This document shows, piece after piece, positions 51,203 through 59,844 of a stretch of DNA of 64,000 nt (its first letter is position 1; every line of letters begins with the position of its first letter). Both the position numbers and the translations under genes were made by a program. The notes under the pieces are model-generated. The model ran no database searches and was not told the DNA's origin. It saw only the letters and a list, made by a program, of their open reading frames with translations. The stretch comes from Pontibacter sp. E15-1 (GTDB taxonomy: Bacteria; Bacteroidota; Bacteroidia; Cytophagales; Hymenobacteraceae), in NCBI RefSeq assembly GCF_022601975.1, contig NZ_JAKVIR010000026.1, positions 22,482 through 86,481 of the forward strand, read 5' to 3'.

Positions 51203-51756
51203 TTAGCTATAGCCTCGGCCCTGTCGGTTGCTTAAAACGTGGTATAAAAGCAATATCGAAAGGGTATTGCGTATTGAAGCATTTTCGTGCAGCATTGCTA
51301 CAAACTGCCATACCCCATCAGGTGCGACCCACTCATACTTCCCAACAGCTTCCCTTCTCCTGACTGCTATGCTAGAAAAGCAAGGTGCTGCCGCTACTAT
51401 CTGGTTAGACTCATTGTGTGGCACAAGCGGACGCTTGCGCCATATACATATAATTGAGAGGGTCTATGAGCGAGTGTCTTGGGTGTTACTAAATTGATAT
51501 GGTATAAAAGCATTTTTCAAGAAATTTTGTGGAAAGAACAATCAAAGTTATGCGACTAAAGGTGTTTCTTAATTCTTCGATTTCCTCTATTGGTTCCTTT
51601 AACATTAAAGGGTGACATTAAACCAGCTTCTCGGGTTTATATCAACTTAAGGAGATGTTAAGTCATCCCAATCTTTTCGCACCAATGTTTGCACACAAAT
51701 ACAAATATCTACATATTTGCATATTGTTAAATATTCAAACCCCCTATCTTAATTTT
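51203..51756. other. Intergenic region without recognisable gene
   Basis: About 550 bp, increasingly AT-rich to the right. Short open frames on both strands between 51203 and 51497 overlap each other and show no family features. Divergent promoters for umuDC and the lipoprotein gene are expected here. Confidence 0.5.
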
Positions 51757-52179
51757 ATGAACAAACTTAAGTTTTTACCCCTCCTGTTTCTCTCTTTTCT
51801 GTTGTTATCTCTAACAAGCTGTGATAAGGACGACGACAAGGATCCAAGTCGGACAAGCTTATTGACTGCTAAAAAATGGCAGGGAAGCCGTCTCTTTGTG
51901 GATGGCGATGATTGGACAAGCTTAACCGATATGGATGAAACATTCTTCACCTTTAACAAGAATGGCTCATACCTCTTCAGTTTTGATGGCGACACAGACA
52001 ACGGCACTTGGGAGTTTGCGTCAGATGAGCAAAAGCTCGTGATGGACAAGGGCACTGATGATGAGCACACGGTTGACATTCTGAAACTGACTGCCACAAG
52101 CCTGAACATAGAGTGGCAAGAAGAAGACCTGGACACCGGAGAGAAATACAAGGTTGAGATGCGTTTGGTACACGACTAA
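51757..52179 (+). CDS. Small lipoprotein, lipocalin-like, paralog 3
   Basis: 140 residues from ATG 51757; the longer frame is excluded by the signal peptide, which begins MNKLKFLPLLF and ends in lipobox LTSC. It shares with the genes at 8866 and 9375 an acidic linker, the SLLTAKKWQGSR motif and the NGTWEFASDEQKLV strand, and ends EMRLVHD like the 9375 copy's EIRLVR. It is more AT-rich than those. Function unknown. Followed by a terminator hairpin. Confidence 0.82.
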   Translation: MNKLKFLPLLFLSFLLLSLTSCDKDDDKDPSRTSLLTAKKWQGSRLFVDGDDWTSLTDMDETFFTFNKNGSYLFSFDGDTDNGTWEFASDEQKLVMDKGTDDEHTVDILKLTATSLNIEWQEEDLDTGEKYKVEMRLVHD

Positions 52180-52200
52180 ACCTCTTTCAACAAAACGTCA

Positions 52201-52239
52201 AAAAAGCAGCGGCATCTTAACTGAAGTCGTTGCTTTTTT
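52201..52239 (+). terminator. Terminator after lipoprotein paralog 3
   Basis: AAAAAGCAGCGGC (52201-52213) pairs with GTCGTTGCTTTTT (52226-52238) using G-T pairs; a T run follows. Confidence 0.7.
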
Positions 52240-52834
52240 AGTTTCATGCTTGCGTATTCTAGCCACTGTATACTAACTGGCAAAGCCGAGGCTATAACCT
52301 GTCATCTAAAAAAAATCTAGTAGCCCCAAAATGCACTGTTGTATAAATACAACTACCTACCTTCTTTATCATCTAACATAAACTCAGTATAGTACAAAAA
52401 ACACTTTACTTAAAATGTTATATAACTGATACATATATCTAATTATTAGTTTAGTTTTGCACAACTAAGTTAAGCATCCCATTTATACTATAATTAAATT
52501 AGTTTAAATCTGACTTAGGATATACTCTCTACTTTCCCAAAGCTTTCAATTTTAACAGTCAATTTATAGTCAAACTTTTACAATCAACTTTTTCATGAAA
52601 ATCAATTCTGCATCCTCTCCACAAGAGAGGGCCAGCATGCGGTATGCCTTTTTCAAACTTCATTTTGAAGAGGCTTCCTCCTTCTGGCACTTCCTTCAAA
52701 AGCCACTAAAATCGCTTCGCCACTATAGCACGGCGACTCTAGCTGATAGCACACAATTCAGCCGCTTCTTTTCATTAGTTGCTACCGCTCAACAGCGTGA
52801 AATTTCTAAACCTTACACATCTACATTTTAGGGT
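52240..52834 (+). other. Long AT-rich leader before the ubiquitin-adhesin operon
   Basis: About 595 bp. A -7-like TAGTTTTG at 52452-52459 fits TAnnTTTG and would give a leader of about 370 nt. A 78-codon frame (52595-52831) ends 3 nt before the adhesin start; it has no family resemblance and no signal peptide, so it may be a leader peptide or chance. The stretch 52380-52560 is the most AT-rich. Confidence 0.4.
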
Positions 52835-55800
52835 ATGAAGAAAGCAATATTAACAATTGTGCTTGCGCTACTATGGGTGGCACCTGCACTGGCTATGCAA
52901 ATCTTTCTCAAGACGTTAACGGGCAAAACCATTACCCTTGATGTGGAGGCCTCCGATATCATCGAGAACCTTAAAGCTAAAATTCAGGAGAAAGAGGGCA
53001 TAGTACCGGAGCGGCAGGTGTTGCTTTTCGAGGGGAAGGAACTTGAAGACGGACGCACCCTTTCTGACTATAATATCCAGAAAGAGTCGACGCTTCTTTT
53101 AGTGATCTATGATGCAAGAATAATTTCCGCCTATGCCGGAACAGGTGCATTTGGCTCCACAGGAGACGGCGGGGTCGCCAAAGATGCAACACTGAAGGCT
53201 CCAACTGGCCTTGCCTTCGACATAGATGGCAACTTGTACATTGCAGAAAGTTCTGGCAACCGTATACGCCGCGTGTCCACCGACGGTATCATCACCACCT
53301 ATGCCGGAACGGGCGCGTCTAGCTCCACGGGCGACGGCGAGGCCGCCAAAAATGCAACACTGAAGGCTCCAACTGGCCTTGCCTTCGACAAAGACGGCAA
53401 CCTGTACATCGCAGAGAGAGGTGGCAACCGTGTACGCCGCGTGTCCACCGACGGCATCATCACCACCGTAGCCGGAACGGGCGCGTTCAGTTCCACGGGA
53501 GACGGCGAGGACGCTAAAGATGCAACACTGAAGGATCCATACGGCCTTGCCTTCGACATAGACGGCAACCTGTACATCGCAGAAAGTTCTGGCAACCGTG
53601 TACGCCGCGTGTCCACCGGCGGCATCATAACCACTTATGCCGGAACCGGGGCGTCTAGCTCCACAGGCGACGGCGCGGCCGCCAAAAATGCAACCTTGAG
53701 GGATCCAACCGGCCTTGCCTTCGACAAAGACGGCAACCTGTACATCGCAGAGAGAGGTGACAACCGTGTACGCCGCGTGTCCACCGACGGCATCATCACC
53801 ACCGTAGCCGGAACGGGCGCATTCAGCTCCACGGGGGACGGCGAGGCCGCTAAAGATGCAACCTTGAAGGCTCCAACTGGCCTTTCCTTCGACAAAGACG
53901 GCAACCTGTACATCGCAGAAAACATGAGCTATCGTGTACGCCGCGTGGCCACCGACGGTACCATCACCGCCTATGCCGGAACGGGCACATTCGGATCCAC
54001 TGGAGACGGCGGGGACGCCAAAAATGCAACAATGATGCGTCCCTTTGGTCTTGCCATCGACAAAAGCGGCAACCTGTACATTGGAGAAGAAACTGGCCAT
54101 CGTGTGCGTAAAGTCTCTTGGGGTACCCTTCCATCTAACAATAACAACCTTTCAGCCCTAACCCTGTCTTCAGGCACGCTGAGCCCAACCTTCGCCGCAG
54201 GCACTACCTCCTATACTGCTTCAGTTCCGAACAGCACCACATCAGTAACGGTTACGCCTACCGTTGCCGATGCCAAGGCGACTGTAAAAGTGAATGGCAC
54301 GGCTGTTACAAGCGGAAACGCTTCGGGAGCAATCGCACTAAATGTTGGTAGCAATACCATCACCGTGAATGTTACGGCAGAAGATGAAAGCACTAAAGCC
54401 TATACGCTAACAGTTAACCGCGCGGCTCCTCCTTTCACTGCAAGCATAACAGCACAAACGAATGTCAGCTGTAATGGGGGTAGCAATGGATCAGCAACGG
54501 TAACGCCCTCACAAGGAACCGCGCCACATACCTATTCCTGGTCGCCTTCCGGTGGTACCTCAGCAACTGCTACAGGGTTAGCTGCCGGCGTCTATACTGT
54601 TACCGTTAGGGATGCCAATGCACTAACCACAACTGCAAACGCAACCATCACCCAGCCGACCGCGCTGACGACAACTGCCAGCCAGGCAAATGTTTCCTGC
54701 AACGGTGGCGCTGATGGCTCAGCCACGGTAAACGTTACGGGAGGTACCGCGCCTTATACTTATAGCTGGTCAAACGAAGCGACTACAGCAAGCATCACAG
54801 CATTAACTGCCGGAGCTTATTCAGTTACCGTCACGGACGCCAATGGCTGCTCTGCCAACAGAAGTTTCACCATCACCCAGCCGGATGCGCTGCAGGTCAG
54901 CGTTGCCAAAACGGATGCGACCACCAGCGGGGGCCGCGGCGCAGCGACGGCCTCAGTGTCCGGCGGCATGTCCCCGTATACCTACCTTTGGTCAAATGGT
55001 GCGATAACAGCCACGATGAGCGGGCTTCAGCAAGGCACCTACACAGTCTACATCACCGACGCCAATGACTGCACGGCGCAGCGGCAGGTAACCATCGCAC
55101 TGCAAGACGACACGGCCCCCGCCGCGCCTGTCGTGGTTGCTCCCGTTCATAATTCCATCACCAACAATAGCAAATTAGCCATTTCAGGCACAGCCGAGGC
55201 TGCAAGCCAGGTAGATTTATACCTGAACGGGGAGTTGATAAAGCTAACAGCTAACTCAGAAGGTGAGTGGTCTTATTCACCAGAGGTAGCGCTGGCGGAC
55301 GGACCGCACCAGGTATACGCCAAGGCAACCGATGCGGCAGAAAACGTAAGCGAGCAAAGCACGACGGTAAACTTCACCATCGACACTGTCGCCCCTGCTG
55401 TTCCGGCTATCACGGCCATCTCAGAGGATAAAGGTGTTGAGAACAACGATGCAATCACATCAGACAACGCGCTGATTCTTTCCGGTACAGCCGAGGCTGA
55501 GGCGATGGTTGCCATCACAAAGGCGGGCACCGGCATCATCGGAAATGTGAAAACTGACAACGAAGGGAGATGGCGCTTCAGCCATGAGGGTACCGCCCTG
55601 CCGGAAGGCAACCATACGTTCAGTGCCAAGGCAACCGATGCCGCCGGCAACACCAGCGATGCCAGCGCGGCCTACAACGTAACCGTAGACCAGACTGCGC
55701 CAACGCTAGTTGTTTCTACTTCTGCAACAGGCCCGGTAAACGCTGCTTTCGAAATCAAGGTAGCAGCCAGCGAGGCAGTTTATACCTTAACGGCTACATC

Positions 55801-57133
55801 ATTTACAGTTGTAAATGGTGCTGTATCAGGCCTTACGAAAGATGGCCTGACGTACACAGCCACTGTAACGCCAGCAAGCGACGGTGAAGTAAAAGTAAGC
55901 CTAGCTGAAGAGCTGGTGATGGACCTGGCCGGCAACATGAACACGGCGTCAAACATACTTGCACGGATGTATGATGCCACTGCCCCTGCCGGTTATACCG
56001 TAGTATTCGACGCAGCGCGTGTGGACGTGACCAACGCGTCAAGCACGTCGGTGAGCGTAACGGGTGCAGAGGTTGGCACCACCTACGCCTATACTATCCA
56101 GAGCAGCAACGGAGGCACCCCAGTTACCGGAACAGGCACAGTTAGCGCAGTAGCCTTCAGCCTGCAAAACCTTGACCTGACCGGCCTCAACGATGGCACG
56201 CTGACAATCACCCTGCACCTGACGGATGCCGCCACCAACCAGGGTGCTGCGGCTACGGCAGAGGTCATCAAAATCACGCGTACGATTGCTTCCGTAACAA
56301 CGCCTGCCACAATTCAGGTGCCGATCAGAACCACGTTCGAGAACATCGGCCTGCCTGCGCAGGTGGAAGTGACCTACAGTACCGGTGAGAAAGCGAACAT
56401 CGCGGTAACCTGGCTGCAGGGCAACTACAACGGCCTGGTGGACGGACTTTATACCTTGACAGGCGAGTTGACGCTGGCCCCGATGACCACCAACATCGAC
56501 GGCCACAAGGCAAGCATCACCGTGGAAGTACAGCCAAACAAGGCGCCAACGGCGATTGCCCTGAGCAAGAACACCTTCAGGCCAAACACGACTGTTGCTG
56601 ACGTGATCGGCGAGTTCGCCACCACTGACGCTGACGACCCGGCCGCGCCGCTCTTCGCAGGGCACGTGTACACGCTGGTAAGCGGCCAGGGCGATGCCGA
56701 CAACAGCCTGTTCGAGATTCAGGGCAATGAACTGCACCTGAAATCGAACTACGGCCTGTCTGGCCAGGCGAGCTTCACGATCCGCGTACGCAGCACAGAC
56801 CCCTACAATAACTCTATCGAGAGCGTGTTCACGCTGCAAAAAACAGCCTACGAGGTTGCCGAAGAGGACGTGAAGGTAGTGAACGCCTTCTCCCCTAACG
56901 GCGACGGCTTCAACGACAACTGGACGATTCCTGAGCTGCGCTTCTACAACAGCGTCTACATCCAGGTGTTTGACCGCTCGGGTGTGCGCGTATTCGAGAC
57001 GACTGACCCTGAGACCGGCTGGAATGGCCGTGCCGCTAACGGTCAGGTGCTGAAAGGGCCTTACCTGTACATCGTGGAGGTGAAGGATATCAACTGGGTG
57101 AAAAGAGGTGTCGTGACAATCCTTAGCAAGTAA
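52835..57133 (+). CDS. T9SS-exported giant adhesin with N-terminal ubiquitin domain
   Basis: 1432 residues. Residues 1-20: signal peptide ending ALA. 21-91: ubiquitin fold starting MQIFLKTLTGKTITL, about 79% identical to eukaryotic ubiquitin over residues 1-71 (56 of 71 by eye); all seven lysines (K6, 11, 27, 29, 33, 48, 63) are kept, Ile44 is Leu, His68 is Leu and the RLRGG tail is absent. 97-430: six NHL repeats of 56 residues, probably one beta-propeller. 436-529: cadherin-like beta-sandwich. 535-755: three SprB-like repeats with the SCNGG motif. 758-1335: Ig-like, Big_4-like and cadherin-like modules. 1347-1432: type-B T9SS sorting domain (AFSPNGDGFNDNW). It heads an operon with an SprF-type gene, so it should be secreted and surface-attached. 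Confidence 0.95.
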   Translation: MKKAILTIVLALLWVAPALAMQIFLKTLTGKTITLDVEASDIIENLKAKIQEKEGIVPERQVLLFEGKELEDGRTLSDYNIQKESTLLLVIYDARIISAYAGTGAFGSTGDGGVAKDATLKAPTGLAFDIDGNLYIAESSGNRIRRVSTDGIITTYAGTGASSSTGDGEAAKNATLKAPTGLAFDKDGNLYIAERGGNRVRRVSTDGIITTVAGTGAFSSTGDGEDAKDATLKDPYGLAFDIDGNLYIAESSGNRVRRVSTGGIITTYAGTGASSSTGDGAAAKNATLRDPTGLAFDKDGNLYIAERGDNRVRRVSTDGIITTVAGTGAFSSTGDGEAAKDATLKAPTGLSFDKDGNLYIAENMSYRVRRVATDGTITAYAGTGTFGSTGDGGDAKNATMMRPFGLAIDKSGNLYIGEETGHRVRKVSWGTLPSNNNNLSALTLSSGTLSPTFAAGTTSYTASVPNSTTSVTVTPTVADAKATVKVNGTAVTSGNASGAIALNVGSNTITVNVTAEDESTKAYTLTVNRAAPPFTASITAQTNVSCNGGSNGSATVTPSQGTAPHTYSWSPSGGTSATATGLAAGVYTVTVRDANALTTTANATITQPTALTTTASQANVSCNGGADGSATVNVTGGTAPYTYSWSNEATTASITALTAGAYSVTVTDANGCSANRSFTITQPDALQVSVAKTDATTSGGRGAATASVSGGMSPYTYLWSNGAITATMSGLQQGTYTVYITDANDCTAQRQVTIALQDDTAPAAPVVVAPVHNSITNNSKLAISGTAEAASQVDLYLNGELIKLTANSEGEWSYSPEVALADGPHQVYAKATDAAENVSEQSTTVNFTIDTVAPAVPAITAISEDKGVENNDAITSDNALILSGTAEAEAMVAITKAGTGIIGNVKTDNEGRWRFSHEGTALPEGNHTFSAKATDAAGNTSDASAAYNVTVDQTAPTLVVSTSATGPVNAAFEIKVAASEAVYTLTATSFTVVNGAVSGLTKDGLTYTATVTPASDGEVKVSLAEELVMDLAGNMNTASNILARMYDATAPAGYTVVFDAARVDVTNASSTSVSVTGAEVGTTYAYTIQSSNGGTPVTGTGTVSAVAFSLQNLDLTGLNDGTLTITLHLTDAATNQGAAATAEVIKITRTIASVTTPATIQVPIRTTFENIGLPAQVEVTYSTGEKANIAVTWLQGNYNGLVDGLYTLTGELTLAPMTTNIDGHKASITVEVQPNKAPTAIALSKNTFRPNTTVADVIGEFATTDADDPAAPLFAGHVYTLVSGQGDADNSLFEIQGNELHLKSNYGLSGQASFTIRVRSTDPYNNSIESVFTLQKTAYEVAEEDVKVVNAFSPNGDGFNDNWTIPELRFYNSVYIQVFDRSGVRVFETTDPETGWNGRAANGQVLKGPYLYIVEVKDINWVKRGVVTILSK
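52895..53107 (+). other. Ubiquitin-domain coding segment
   Basis: Codons 21-91 of the adhesin. The first codon of the domain is ATG 52895, directly after the predicted signal-peptidase I site. The 15 differences from human ubiquitin over 71 positions are mostly conservative (V5L, E16D, V26L, D32E, I44L, L71I) plus P19A, T22I, P37V, D39E, Q40R, R42V, A46E, Q49E and H68L. Continuous coding, no intron-like interruption. Confidence 0.92.
53123..54124 (+). repeat. Six 168-bp tandem repeats (NHL propeller blades)
   Basis: Codons 97-430 are six units of 56 codons with the pattern YAGTG..STGDG, then A..A.L..P.GLAFD.DGNLYIAE, then NRVRRVS. Units 2-5 are nearly identical at nucleotide level; unit 6 has diverged most. 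High identity suggests recent duplication or gene conversion. Confidence 0.93.
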
Positions 57134-57138
57134 TTAAG

Positions 57139-58134
57139 ATGAAAAAAATAGTATTATCCATAGCATTCGTACTTTCTGTTCTGGGCCTGCAAGCTCAGAA
57201 CAGAAAGCATGTGGCCAACTTCTCGCTGTTTCAGCAGTACTTTAACCCGTCGCTGACGGGGTATGAGGGCTCCATGCTTAAAACCTATTACCGTAACCAG
57301 TGGACCGGCTACGAAGATGCCCCCAAGACCATCTTCGCCTCTGCCGAGCTGGACCTGGCCGACATCAGGGAGTGGAAAAGCAGCAACCGCTTGAAAACCG
57401 CAGACCAAGAGGCTTACAGCCGCCAGGCGGGTGGTGCCCATGCCTTCGGGCTGGCGGTGCTGCGCGATGAGTTCGGCCCGTTCTCCGAAACGCAGGTGCA
57501 GCTTAGCTACGGTGCCCGCGTGCGCCTGTCTGAAAAGCTGGCCCTGCGTTGGGGTGCGGCCGCGACCTATAGCGCCAACCGCCTGAACGGGAACCAACTA
57601 ACCGTAGACCAGGAGACGGACCCGATGTACCAGGACCATGTAGGCTCCAGGGCGAAAGCCAGCAAAGCCGACGTGAACCTTGGCCTGACACTCACCTCCG
57701 ACAACTTCTATGTGGGCTACGCCATGCAGGATGTGTTGGCCGGCAAGGGTATAACCGGCGGCGACGACTACCTGGACGGCACTTATACCCGCCAGCACGT
57801 GGCGCAGGCAGGCTACCGCACCGCCCTGACCGAGCAGTTCGGACTGGTGACCAACGCTGTGTACCGGTATGATAAATACCTGGACGAAACAGTGGAAGCG
57901 CAGCTGAAGGGGGTTTTCGCCAATACGTTCTGGGCCAGCGCGGGCTACCGCAAAGACCTGGCTTACACTTTTGGCGCAGGCGCAAGGCTTGGCCAGCTCA
58001 AGGTAGGGTACGTGTACGAAATGCAGGTTCAGGATGCCAAAAGCATCAGCCAGAGCGCCAACGAGGTTACCCTGACCTATAACCTGCTCCCGGTGAAGTA
58101 TCCGAAGTATGGCAAGAAAGTAACCATGTGGTAA
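57139..58134 (+). CDS. PorP/SprF family type IX secretion membrane protein
   Basis: 331 residues, signal peptide followed by an outer-membrane beta-barrel. The start FSLFQQYFNPSLTGYEGSMLKTYYRNQW is the diagnostic segment of the PorP/SprF family. SprF is needed for secretion and surface attachment of the adhesin SprB; genes of this family sit directly after large adhesins with type-B sorting domains, as here (5 bp after the ubiquitin adhesin). It is therefore predicted to be the dedicated anchoring partner of that protein. Confidence 0.93.
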   Translation: MKKIVLSIAFVLSVLGLQAQNRKHVANFSLFQQYFNPSLTGYEGSMLKTYYRNQWTGYEDAPKTIFASAELDLADIREWKSSNRLKTADQEAYSRQAGGAHAFGLAVLRDEFGPFSETQVQLSYGARVRLSEKLALRWGAAATYSANRLNGNQLTVDQETDPMYQDHVGSRAKASKADVNLGLTLTSDNFYVGYAMQDVLAGKGITGGDDYLDGTYTRQHVAQAGYRTALTEQFGLVTNAVYRYDKYLDETVEAQLKGVFANTFWASAGYRKDLAYTFGAGARLGQLKVGYVYEMQVQDAKSISQSANEVTLTYNLLPVKYPKYGKKVTMW

Positions 58135-58146
58135 TCTAAAGCAACA

Positions 58147-59280
58147 ATGAAGAAAGTAATTTATACTATGGCACTGTTTCTGGCGGCTTCGGCCGCACAG
58201 GCGCAGGCGCCCATCAAGCATACCCAGGAAGCGTTTGCCGACGTGACTATGCTCGGCGATGACCTTTTGTTATACACTAAAAAAGAGAGCCAGGGCCAGT
58301 ACCTCTACCGCGAGGCAAAAGGCAAGCAAGCCATAAAGGACACACAGTTGAATGCCGGCACCATCAATGCCGTAGTGGGCAACAACCCCGCTACCGGAGA
58401 ACTGTACGTGTACCAGCAGCGCGGCCGCCGCGACAAGCACATCGCGGTTTACAAGTATGAGAACGGTGATTTTACCAAGACTGACGAGCTGGAGGTGCCC
58501 CGCTTCCGCAACAACTCCGAGAACCTGGGCATGTTCCTGACCGAGGACAGAAACCAGCTGATCATCTCCGGAGAGCTGTCTAAGTCAGAAGGCTATGACG
58601 ACCTGTACCTGAGCCAGCGCCAGGACGGCAAGTGGGGCAAGCCGGTGAAGATGAGCGGCAGCGTAAACAGCCGCCAGGCCGAGTTCGCCCCATACCTTAC
58701 CGCTGACTCACTGTTCTTTTCGCGCAAGCAGGGCAATGCCGCCTATGTGTACGCCGTGCCGATGAAAGACGGGCAGCCAGTCGGTGAGCCCATGAAGCTG
58801 GAAGGCGCCGTGAACGAGCAGGACGCCTTCAATGCCTACTACAAAAAGGCAGGCGAGCGCGAACTTTGGGTATCCTCCAGAGCCGGCGATTACTTTGCTT
58901 ACCTGAACGAGCCTGCCCCTGCGAAGGAAGAAGTGGTAGTTGCTGAGCAGGTGGAAGCCGCTCCGGCCAAACCTGCCGCCCCAACAGCTCAGAATTTATA
59001 CTTTGGCTTTAACGAAGTATATATGGGCACAGCGGCAGAGCAGCAACTCAAGGCTTTCCTGGAGGTGCAGCAGCCGGGTGCCAGCCTAAGCGTAAAGGGT
59101 TTCTCCGATGCCAAAGGGCCGGCTAAAGGCCGCCAGAAGGTAAGCAGCCAGCGTGCCGCGTTTGTGCAGTGGTACATCCTCAATAAATTCGGGGAGAAAA
59201 ACTTCACTGTTAAAACCAGCCACCAGGTGCTGGACACGGTGACCGAGGAAGGTCGCCGCGTGGAGCTACAGGTTAAATAA
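58147..59280 (+). CDS. PD40/OmpA-like periplasmic protein of the adhesin operon
   Basis: 377 residues with signal peptide (ASAAQAQA). Residues 25-255 are a beta-propeller of PD40/WD40-like strands (SENLGMFLTEDRNQLIISGE, QAEFAPYLTADSLFFSR). A Pro/Ala/Glu-rich linker follows. Residues 285-377 form an OmpA-like peptidoglycan-binding domain (LYFGFNEVYMGTAAEQQLKAF, SVKGFSDAKGPAKG). The order adhesin, SprF, OmpA/PD40 protein recalls PorE/SprE-type cell-wall links of the T9SS attachment machinery. Starts 12 bp after the SprF-like gene; a terminator follows. Confidence 0.85.
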   Translation: MKKVIYTMALFLAASAAQAQAPIKHTQEAFADVTMLGDDLLLYTKKESQGQYLYREAKGKQAIKDTQLNAGTINAVVGNNPATGELYVYQQRGRRDKHIAVYKYENGDFTKTDELEVPRFRNNSENLGMFLTEDRNQLIISGELSKSEGYDDLYLSQRQDGKWGKPVKMSGSVNSRQAEFAPYLTADSLFFSRKQGNAAYVYAVPMKDGQPVGEPMKLEGAVNEQDAFNAYYKKAGERELWVSSRAGDYFAYLNEPAPAKEEVVVAEQVEAAPAKPAAPTAQNLYFGFNEVYMGTAAEQQLKAFLEVQQPGASLSVKGFSDAKGPAKGRQKVSSQRAAFVQWYILNKFGEKNFTVKTSHQVLDTVTEEGRRVELQVK

Positions 59281-59301
59281 CATACCCCTTTAGCCGACCT
59301 A

Positions 59302-59337
59302 CAGAAAAGCCCTTGCCATTTGGCGAGGGCTTTTCTG
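59302..59337 (+). terminator. Terminator of the adhesin operon
   Basis: CAGAAAAGCCCTTGCCA (59302-59318) pairs with TGGCGAGGGCTTTTCTG (59321-59337) with one G-T pair and a 2-nt loop; TTT follows. It lies 22 bp after the last stop codon. Confidence 0.85.
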
Positions 59338-59522
59338 TTTCTATCCCATCGCACGCCTTATCTCCCTACCGCTACACAGCAGGTATGAGCAGCGAAGAAT
59401 GGCTGGGTAGCTTTGAAAGTTGAGATCACCATATCAAGAAGGGATATCATACCGAACATGCCAACTCCGCCCCGTTGGCCGCGATAACTTAAGCAGCAGA
59501 GCGGGGGTATAAAAAGTGATTG

Positions 59523-59818
59523 AACGTAAACTCGATAAATCAAGCGTCTGTTTTAAACTCGAAGCCCATTGTTTCATAGCTTATTTTCCGCTCCACGCCC
59601 GCTGGGGCGCGTTTTCCCGCTCGGCACTGTGTACATTTCCTGCCTAACGGCTGCCACTGACGTGGCACCGGAAATCTACAAATAGAGGGCCCCTACCCCC
59701 GGCGCCTCCCGGAAAAACTGGGAATCATTTTGCCTTGTTCTGACAGTAGAATATCCGCAATGGCTTGAAGCTTCATTTTAAAGTTATTTTAAACTACTGT
59801 AAATCCTGAGTTCACTTT
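59523..59818 (+). mobile_element. MITE-like element, copy B (296 bp)
   Basis: Same orientation as copy A. Left end AACGTAAACTCG; right end ...GAGTTCACTTT, where other copies read CACGTT. The interior is near-identical to copy C, its inverted partner on the far side of the sirtuin gene. The 27-codon minus-strand ORF is intact at 59693-59776. No clear target duplication. Confidence 0.85.
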
Positions 59819-59844
59819 AATTCAGCAAGCTAAAGCGAGGAAAC

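Noticed and set aside
51203..51497. Overlapping ORFs on both strands upstream of umuD
   Set aside because: Neither has a domain, signal or conserved start, and they overlap each other.
52595..52831. 78-codon ORF just upstream of the ubiquitin adhesin
   Set aside because: Tempting as a leader peptide, but there is no signal peptide, domain or supporting spacing pattern; noted only in the leader-region entry.
53099..54100. 333-codon minus-strand ORF opposite the NHL repeats
   Set aside because: Antisense artefact of the 168-bp tandem repeats.
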